From Pseudomonas entomophila L48 (GTDB lineage: Bacteria; Pseudomonadota; Gammaproteobacteria; Pseudomonadales; Pseudomonadaceae), in NCBI RefSeq assembly GCF_000026105.1, contig NC_008027.1, positions 5,538,501 to 5,602,500 of the forward strand: a stretch of 64,000 nt of DNA, in the 5' to 3' direction. The notes beneath the pieces are model-generated. The model ran no database searches. It was not told the DNA's origin and saw only the letters and a list, made by a program, of their open reading frames with translations. Positions 59,029-64,000 of this stretch are shown piece by piece (the first letter of the stretch is position 1; the number at the start of each line of letters is the position of its first letter). A program made the position numbers and the translations under genes.

Positions 59029-60018
59029 TCAAATATCCGCCACCTTCTGCCACACCTTCGGCCGGAAGAACAACGTCTCCCCCCGCGCCAGTCCGGTGAG
59101 GCTGTCGTGATCCTTGACCACCTCGGCCTCGATCAGCTCACTCTGCCCTTCCACCTTCAGGGTCACCCGGGTAGTCGCGCCCAACGGGCGAATATCACGC
59201 ACCTCGGCGGCATGGTGCCCTTCGGTCTCATGGCGCGACAGCGACACTTCGTGCGGACGGAACAGCACGTGGTGCCCTTCGCTCAGCGCCAGGCGGTTGG
59301 AGTCGCCGAGGAAGTGGTAGACGAAGTCGTTGGCCGGCTTCTCGTACACCTCGCCCGGCGAGCCGATCTGTTCGATCACACCCTTGTTCATCACCACGAT
59401 GCGGTCAGCGACTTCCATCGCTTCTTCCTGGTCGTGGGTAACAAACACCGAGGTCAGGTTGATATCCTCGTGCAGGCGCGCCAACCAGCGGCGCAGCTCC
59501 TTGCGCACCTTGGCATCCAGCGCCCCGAACGGCTCGTCGAGCAGCAGCACCTTGGGCTCCACCGCCAGAGCGCGAGCCAGGGCGATACGCTGGCGCTGGC
59601 CACCGGACAGTTGCTCGGGGTAGCGGTCGGACAACCAGTCGAGCTGGACCATGTTCAGCAGCTCATGAACCTTCTCGGCGATCTTGCTCTCGCTCGGGCG
59701 CTCGCCCTTGGGCTTCATGCGCAGGCCGAAGGCGACGTTGTCGAACACGCTCATATGGCGGAACAACGCGTAGTGCTGGAACACGAAACCGACGTTGCGA
59801 TCACGCACGTCGTGGCCGGACACGTCCTCGCCATGGAACACGATGCTGCCGTTATCCGGCGTCTCGAGGCCGGCGATGATGCGCAGCAGGGTGGTCTTGC
59901 CGCAGCCGGACGGGCCCAGCAGCGCCACCAGCTCGCCGCTGTGGATATCCAGGTTGATGTTGTCCAGGGCCTGGAAGCTGTTGAAGCGCTTGCTGACGTT
60001 ACGAACTTCGATCGACAT
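59029..60018 (-). CDS. cysA: sulfate/thiosulfate ABC transporter ATP-binding protein
   Basis: The 329-residue protein has Walker A '[18 protein letters not shown]', signature '[43 protein letters not shown]' (with Walker B), '[19 protein letters not shown]', and the C-terminal TOBE-like domain. '[25 protein letters not shown]' is the typical CysA start. It is the last gene of sbp-cysT-cysW-cysA. Confidence 0.95.
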   Translation of the reverse strand: MSIEVRNVSKRFNSFQALDNINLDIHSGELVALLGPSGCGKTTLLRIIAGLETPDNGSIVFHGEDVSGHDVRDRNVGFVFQHYALFRHMSVFDNVAFGLRMKPKGERPSESKIAEKVHELLNMVQLDWLSDRYPEQLSGGQRQRIALARALAVEPKVLLLDEPFGALDAKVRKELRRWLARLHEDINLTSVFVTHDQEEAMEVADRIVVMNKGVIEQIGSPGEVYEKPANDFVYHFLGDSNRLALSEGHHVLFRPHEVSLSRHETEGHHAAEVRDIRPLGATTRVTLKVEGQSELIEAEVVKDHDSLTGLARGETLFFRPKVWQKVADI

Positions 60019-60021
60019 GAA

Positions 60022-60894
60022 TCATTCCTCCGCGGCGCTGTGGCGCAGGCGGTTAATACGGTTCTCGCTCCACTGCTTGAGCAGCAGGATGAAGAGCGCC
60101 AGGATCAGCAGCAGGCTGGCCACGCTGAAGGCCGCGACATGGTTGTACTCGTTGTAGAGGATCTCCACGTGCAGCGGCAAGGTGTTGGTGACGCCACGGA
60201 TATGGCCGGACACCACCGACACCGCGCCGAACTCGCCCATGGCCCGGGCGGTGCACAGCACCACGCCGTAGATCAGGCCCCACTTGATGTTCGGCAGCGT
60301 GACGTGCCAGAACATCTGCCAGCCGTTGGCACCGAGCAGGCGCGCGGCCTCCTCTTCCTGGGTGCCCTGCTCCTGCATCAGCGGGATGAGTTCGCGGGCC
60401 ACGAACGGCACGGTGACGAAGATGGTCGCCAGGACGATGCCCGGCAGGGCGAAGACGATCTGGATATCGTGGTCCTGCAGCCACGGCCCGAACAGGCCCT
60501 GGGCGCCGAACATCAGCACGTAGACCAGGCCGGCGATCACCGGCGACACCGAGAACGGCAGGTCGATCAGGGTGACCAGGATGCTCTTGCCGCGGAAGCT
60601 GTATTTGCTCACGCACCAGGCAGCGGACACCCCGAACACCAGGTTCAGTGGTACCGAGATGGCCACCGCCAGCAGCGTGAGCTTGAGCGCGGACAGCGCA
60701 TCGGGCTCGAAGATCGCTTCGAAGAACGTGCCGAAGCCGTTCTTCAGCGCCTGCGACACCACGATCACCAGCGGCAGCGCCAGGAACAGCGCGAAGACGA
60801 TCCAGGCCAGGGTGATCAGCACGCGGCGCGAAGTGGCGCTGCCACGCCGGGCGGCGTTGGCGGCGGCGGTTGCGCCGAGGGTTTGACTAGACAT
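60022..60894 (-). CDS. cysW: sulfate/thiosulfate ABC transporter permease CysW
   Basis: The 290-residue permease has six helices and the loop '[55 protein letters not shown]', typical of CysW. It is 12 bases after cysT and 3 bases before cysA. Confidence 0.95.
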   Translation of the reverse strand: MSSQTLGATAAANAARRGSATSRRVLITLAWIVFALFLALPLVIVVSQALKNGFGTFFEAIFEPDALSALKLTLLAVAISVPLNLVFGVSAAWCVSKYSFRGKSILVTLIDLPFSVSPVIAGLVYVLMFGAQGLFGPWLQDHDIQIVFALPGIVLATIFVTVPFVARELIPLMQEQGTQEEEAARLLGANGWQMFWHVTLPNIKWGLIYGVVLCTARAMGEFGAVSVVSGHIRGVTNTLPLHVEILYNEYNHVAAFSVASLLLILALFILLLKQWSENRINRLRHSAAEE

Positions 60895-60906
60895 TGCCGG
60901 CCTCCT

Positions 60907-61725
60907 TCAAGGGGTTTCGATGCGCCGCTGCAGCAGGTTGATCAGCAGCAGCAGGATGAAGGAAACCACCAGCATCAGCACGCCGATGGCGGTGGCACCG
61001 GTGTAGTCGTACTGGTCGAGCTTGACCATGATCAGCAGCGGCAGGATCTCGGTCTTCATCGGCATGTTGCCGGCGATGAAGATCACCGAGCCGTACTCGC
61101 CAACACCCCGGGCGAAGGCCAGGGCGAAGCCGGTCAGCCAGGCCGGCAGCAAGGCCGGCGCCAGCACATGGCGGAACACCTGCAAGGGTTTCGCGCCCAG
61201 GCAGGCGGCGGCCTCTTCCACTTCACGGGGGATGTCGGCCAGTACCGGCTGTACCGTGCGCACCACGAACGGCAGGGTGACGAAGGTCAGCGCCAGGGTG
61301 ATGCCCAGCGGCGTGTAGGCGATCTTGAAACCGAGGTCGGTGGCGAACTGGCCGACCCAGCCCGCCGGGGCGTACAGGGCGGTCAGGGCGATACCGGCGA
61401 CGGCGGTGGGCAGGGCGAACGGCAGGTCGATCATCGCGTCGATGACCTTGCGCCCGGGGAAGGTGTAGCGCACCAGCACCCAGGCCAACAGGGTGCCGAT
61501 CACACCATTGATGATGGCGGCGAACAGGGCGGTGCCGAAACTCAGCTTCAGCGCGGCCAGTACCCGCGGTGCGCTGACGATGTTCCAGAACTGCTCCCAG
61601 GTGAGCTGCGCGGCATGGATGAACATGGCGGCCAGCGGTATCAGCACGATCAGGCTGAGGTACACCAAGGTGTAGCCCAGCGTCAGCCCGAAGCCGGGTA
61701 TGACGGGGGAAATGCGACGTGACAT
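60907..61725 (-). CDS. cysT: sulfate/thiosulfate ABC transporter permease CysT (CysU)
   Basis: The 272-residue permease reads 'MSRRISPVIPGFGLTLGYTLVYLSLIVLIPLAAMF' with the loop 'VEEAAACLGAKPLQVFRHVLAPALLPAWLTGFALAFARGVGEYGSVIFIAGNMP'. Start is ATG with a nearby AAAGG site. An inverted REP pair separates it from sbp. Confidence 0.95.
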   Translation of the reverse strand: MSRRISPVIPGFGLTLGYTLVYLSLIVLIPLAAMFIHAAQLTWEQFWNIVSAPRVLAALKLSFGTALFAAIINGVIGTLLAWVLVRYTFPGRKVIDAMIDLPFALPTAVAGIALTALYAPAGWVGQFATDLGFKIAYTPLGITLALTFVTLPFVVRTVQPVLADIPREVEEAAACLGAKPLQVFRHVLAPALLPAWLTGFALAFARGVGEYGSVIFIAGNMPMKTEILPLLIMVKLDQYDYTGATAIGVLMLVVSFILLLLINLLQRRIETP

Positions 61726-61788
61726 AAAGGTCCCTGGTTGAGCGCACGAAGCCCGGGGGTCATCCCGGGCCGGTGCAGGCTGCTGGAG

Positions 61789-61852
61789 TTCGCCGGCAAG
61801 CCGGCTCCTACAGGTATTGCGCGCCCCTCGTAGGAGCCGGCTTGCCGGCGAA
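61789..61852. repeat. inverted REP pair inside the sbp-cysT gap
   Basis: TTCGCCGGCAAGCCGGCTCC and its inverted copy lie between co-directional genes, where a hairpin could stabilise the sbp mRNA 3' end and keep its level above that of the permeases. Confidence 0.9.
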
Positions 61853-61860
61853 CCGCGTAC

Positions 61861-62868
61861 TCACTGTGCCTGATAGATCTGGTCGAACACCCCACCGTCA
61901 TTGAAGAACTTGGGTTGTGCAGTCTTCCAGCCACCGAAGTCCTTGTCGATGGTCACCAGGTCCAGCTTGGGAAACTGCTTGCCGAATTCGGCGGCGACCT
62001 TCTCGTCACGCGGACGGTAGAAGTTCTGCGCGGCGATCTGCTGGCCCGCCGGGCTGTATAGGTGCTTGAGGTATTCCTCGGCGATCTTCTCGTTGCCCTT
62101 CTTCTCGGCGTTCTTGTCGACCACCGCCACCGGTGGTTCGGCCAGGATCGACAGCGAAGGCACGACGATCTCGAACTTGTCGGCGCCGCCGTCTTCCTTG
62201 AGCGCCAGGAAGGCCTCGTTCTCCCAGGCCAGCAGCACATCACCCTGGCCGTTGTTGACGAAGGTGATGGTCGAGCCACGGGCGCCGATATCGAGCACCG
62301 GCACGTGCTTGAACAGCTCCTGCACGTAGGTCTTGGCCTTGTCTTCGCTGCCGCCGCTCTTCAGGCCGTAGGCCCAGGCGGCGAGGAAGTTCCAGCGGGC
62401 GCCGCCGGAGGTCTTCGGGTTGGGGGTGATGACCGAGACGTCCTTCTTGATCAGGTCGCCCCAGTCCTTGATGCCTTTCGGGTTGCCCTTGCGCACCAGG
62501 AACACGATGGTCGAGGTGTACGGGGTGCTGGCCTGTGGCAGGCGCTTCTGCCAATCCTCCGGCAGGCTCTTGCCGAGCTTGGCGACTTCGTCGATGTCAC
62601 CGGCCAGGGCCAGGGTCACCACATCGGCGCGCAGGCCGTCGATCACCGCGCGGGCCTGCTTGCCGGAACCGCCATGGGATTGCTGGATCTTCACCTGGTC
62701 GCCCGGGTGGGCGGCCTGCCAGTGCTTGATGAACTCGGCGTTGTACTGCTGGTACAGCTCGCGGGTCGGGTCATAGGACACGTTCAGCAGTTCGTAGTCC
62801 TTGGCGATCGCGGAACCGGCAAAAACGGCACTGGCCAGGGCGGCAAGCGCATAACGGCGGATGGACAT
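61861..62868 (-). CDS. sbp: periplasmic sulfate-binding protein
   Basis: The ATG at 62866-62868 ([39 protein letters not shown]) gives 335 residues with a Sec signal cut after AIA. Sbp motifs are clear: '[21 protein letters not shown]', '[26 protein letters not shown]', '[19 protein letters not shown]', '[18 protein letters not shown]'. It delivers sulfate to CysTWA. It follows oscA. Confidence 0.95.
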   Translation of the reverse strand: MSIRRYALAALASAVFAGSAIAKDYELLNVSYDPTRELYQQYNAEFIKHWQAAHPGDQVKIQQSHGGSGKQARAVIDGLRADVVTLALAGDIDEVAKLGKSLPEDWQKRLPQASTPYTSTIVFLVRKGNPKGIKDWGDLIKKDVSVITPNPKTSGGARWNFLAAWAYGLKSGGSEDKAKTYVQELFKHVPVLDIGARGSTITFVNNGQGDVLLAWENEAFLALKEDGGADKFEIVVPSLSILAEPPVAVVDKNAEKKGNEKIAEEYLKHLYSPAGQQIAAQNFYRPRDEKVAAEFGKQFPKLDLVTIDKDFGGWKTAQPKFFNDGGVFDQIYQAQ

Positions 62869-62916
62869 GGTGAAGCTCCCGATTGGCATTTTTCTAGTTT
62901 TGTAAGAGATGCGATA

Positions 62917-63099
62917 TCAGCCGGACTTGCCGCCGGGCTGCTGCAGGCGGAACTTCTCCTTGCGTTCGATCTGCACCACCTGGGCGTTGTGCACGGTGAT
63001 CTCCACCGCGCCGAAGCGCAGGTCGCGTAGTGCGCTCTGGATTTCACGCAGAATGGTGGCTTCGTCCTGACCGTCGATGCTGCGCAGAGATGCACTCAT
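62917..63099 (-). CDS. oscA: OscA-like small protein (DUF2292/YezD family)
   Basis: The ATG at 63097-63099 (MSASLRSIDGQDEATILREIQSALRDLRFGAVEITVHNAQVVQIERKEKFRL) gives 60 residues with a good GGAGAACGAG site. It belongs to the YezD/DUF2292 family. In Pseudomonas the oscA gene immediately precedes sbp and is linked to organosulfur use and chromate resistance. Here the order oscA-sbp-cysTWA is preserved. Confidence 0.85.
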   Translation of the reverse strand: MSASLRSIDGQDEATILREIQSALRDLRFGAVEITVHNAQVVQIERKEKFRLQQPGGKSG

Positions 63100-63186
63100 G
63101 CTCGTTCTCCTGTGAGTAAGGGTGCCGGGCAGAGGTTTGAAGGGGATTTGCGCCTGGCGTAAGCGCAATACTAGTGAGGCGCGGAT

Positions 63187-63215
63187 ATTCTTAAAAATAC
63201 TGTTTAAGAATGTTT
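63187..63215 (-). promoter_or_regulatory. dyad operator candidate upstream of oscA
   Basis: ATTCTTA-N11-TAAGAAT (63187-63193, 63205-63211) is a perfect dyad about 90-115 bases before oscA. Its right half with following bases (TAAGAATGTTT) also occurs upstream of the ABC operon at 40178-40188. CysB is the natural candidate regulator but the match is not proven. Confidence 0.5.
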
Positions 63216-63248
63216 ATATAACTGATTTTTCCGGTTACATCTGCCGAT

Positions 63249-63358
63249 GTTCGCCGGCAAGCCGGCTCCTACGGGTAGGAGCGGATTCATCCGCGATGCA
63301 GGCACCGCGGCGCTCGGCACGGGCGGTGCCCGTGATCGCGGATAAATCCGCTCCTACC
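63249..63358. repeat. mixed REP-type palindromes
   Basis: One TTCGCCGGCAAGCCGGCTCC unit is followed by an inverted pair GTAGGAGCGGATTCATCCGCG / CGCGGATAAATCCGCTCCTAC, the subtype that forms the arms of the long repeats at 41.5 and 43.5 kb. Confidence 0.85.
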
Positions 63359-63362
63359 AGGG

Positions 63363-64000
63363 TCAATGCGATTTCGGGGCTTTGTTTTCCGGCTCGCGGA
63401 TCTTGTACCAGGCCACATACAGCGCCGGCAGGAACAACAGCGTCAGCAGCGTTGCACTGATGATGCCGCCGATCATGGCGTAGGCCATCGGCCCCCAGAA
63501 CACCTCCCGGGCAATCGGGATCATGCCCAGGCTCGCCGCCGCCGCCGTCAGCAGGATCGGCCGACGCCGGTGGTTGGTCGCTTCCACCACCGCATCCCAA
63601 GGTGAGTAACCCTGCTCCTCGAACTCATCGATCTGGGTCACCAGGATCACCGAGTTGCGGATGATGATGCCAGCCAGGGCGAGGATCCCGAGAATCGCCA
63701 CGAAGCCCATCGGCGTGCCCGTGGGCACCAGCGCCAGCACCACGCCGATCAGCCCCAGCGGCGCGACGCTGACCACCAGGAACAGCTTCTGCACGCTGTG
63801 CAGCTGGATCATCAGGAAAGTCGCCATCAGGAACAGCATCAGCGGGATCACGGCGGCGATCGGCCCCTGGGCCTTGGCGCTCTCTTCCACCGTACCGCCC
63901 GTGGCCACTTCGTAGCCGACCGGCAGCTTGCTGGCGAAGTCATCGATGCTGGGCTTGAGTTCGGCCACCAGGTCGGTGGGCTGGATATCACCGACCACCG
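63363..64000 (-). CDS. RND efflux transporter permease, C-terminal part
   Basis: The last 211 residues of a large RND protein are present; the gene runs off the window. Helices carry the family motifs 'MLFLMATFLMIQLHSVQKLFLVVSVAPLGLIGVVLALVPTGTPMGFVAILGILALAGIIIRNSVILV' and 'NHRRRPILLTAAAASLGMIPIAREVFWGPMAYAMIGGIISATLLTLLFLPALYVAWYK'. Residue pattern suggests a heavy-metal/HAE-like member exporting drugs or organic compounds. It is not part of the sulfate operon. Confidence 0.92.
   Translation of the reverse strand, partial: VVGDIQPTDLVAELKPSIDDFASKLPVGYEVATGGTVEESAKAQGPIAAVIPLMLFLMATFLMIQLHSVQKLFLVVSVAPLGLIGVVLALVPTGTPMGFVAILGILALAGIIIRNSVILVTQIDEFEEQGYSPWDAVVEATNHRRRPILLTAAAASLGMIPIAREVFWGPMAYAMIGGIISATLLTLLFLPALYVAWYKIREPENKAPKSH

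Noticed and set aside
58768..61722. A 984-codon open frame on the + strand opposite cysA, cysW and cysT
   Set aside because: It is the antisense shadow of three well-supported genes in GC-rich DNA; its translation is low-complexity (Gln/His/Arg/Gly runs) with no family motif.

Overview
The window is chromosomal DNA of a fluorescent Pseudomonas, almost certainly of the P. putida group. The evidence is high GC, dense REP-type palindromes of the 'GTAGGAGCCGGCTTGCCGGCGAA' kind (seen here as pairs between genes), and a housekeeping gene order that I recall from P. putida: LysR-cadA / cadR / thyA-lgt-TSUP / NRDE / ptsP-rppH / HAD / DUF2269 / ilvA / rpiA / SdiA-regulated pair / FAH / D-2-hydroxyglutarate dehydrogenase <> serA / DUF4399 / SBP-like / DUF523 / EF-Tu prolyl hydroxylase. 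That comparison is from memory, not a search.

Layout. (1) 1-2.0 kb: start of an SMR efflux gene, a DUF2975 membrane protein with its YozG-like HTH partner, and two small Cys-rich lipoproteins. (2) 2.1-5.73 kb: tRNA-Thr(UGU) followed by a small accessory island. A degenerate copy of the tRNA 3' half closes it at about 5.68-5.73 kb. Inside are a tail-to-tail HigB/HigA-like toxin-antitoxin pair, a decayed vgrG 3' end, and an AT-rich two-gene operon encoding a nucleotidyltransferase-fold protein and a DUF262 protein. (3) 5.77-9.2 kb: an orphan copper nitrite reductase (nirK), DUF3079, a possible SUFU-like protein and a hicA-hicB module with a clear palindromic operator. (4) 9.3-36.9 kb: core metabolism and metal resistance: cadA/cadR, thyA, lgt, ptsP, rppH, ilvA, rpiA, serA and small conserved genes. 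(5) 37.1-43.3 kb: a polar amino-acid-type ABC transporter operon, a MetQ-type binding protein, a sigma54-activator-like AAA+ protein lacking GAFTGA and a recognisable HTH, and an RBBP9-type hydrolase. A sequence motif shared upstream of several of these genes suggests common (sulfur?) control. (6) 43.5-58.5 kb: accessory block with long inverted repeats, a structured leader ahead of two small DUF genes (DUF6124-like, DUF3077), and a type VI secretion effector cluster transcribed hcp-vgrG-rhs-immunity. Downstream of rhs is an array of orphan immunity/toxin remnants broken by an IS4-family element. A tonB-exbB-exbD operon follows. (7) 58.9-63.1 kb: the sulfate uptake locus oscA-sbp-cysT-cysW-cysA. 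(8) 63.36 kb to the end: the 3' part of an RND efflux pump gene.

How parts work together. Regions 5 and 7 look like one sulfur-acquisition neighbourhood split by the accessory block of region 6. In region 6 Hcp, VgrG and Rhs form a delivered toxin particle. The AT-rich tail of rhs (last about 116 codons) plus the overlapping small gene is the exchangeable toxin/immunity part. No T6SS structural genes (tssA-M) are present, so this is a satellite vgrG cluster. The best candidates for undescribed biology are the nucleotidyltransferase/DUF262 operon in the tRNA-Thr island, the Rhs C-terminal toxin with its immunity gene, the duplicated 18-bp operator upstream of hcp, the structured leader at 43.98-44.09 kb, and the GAFTGA-less AAA+ protein.
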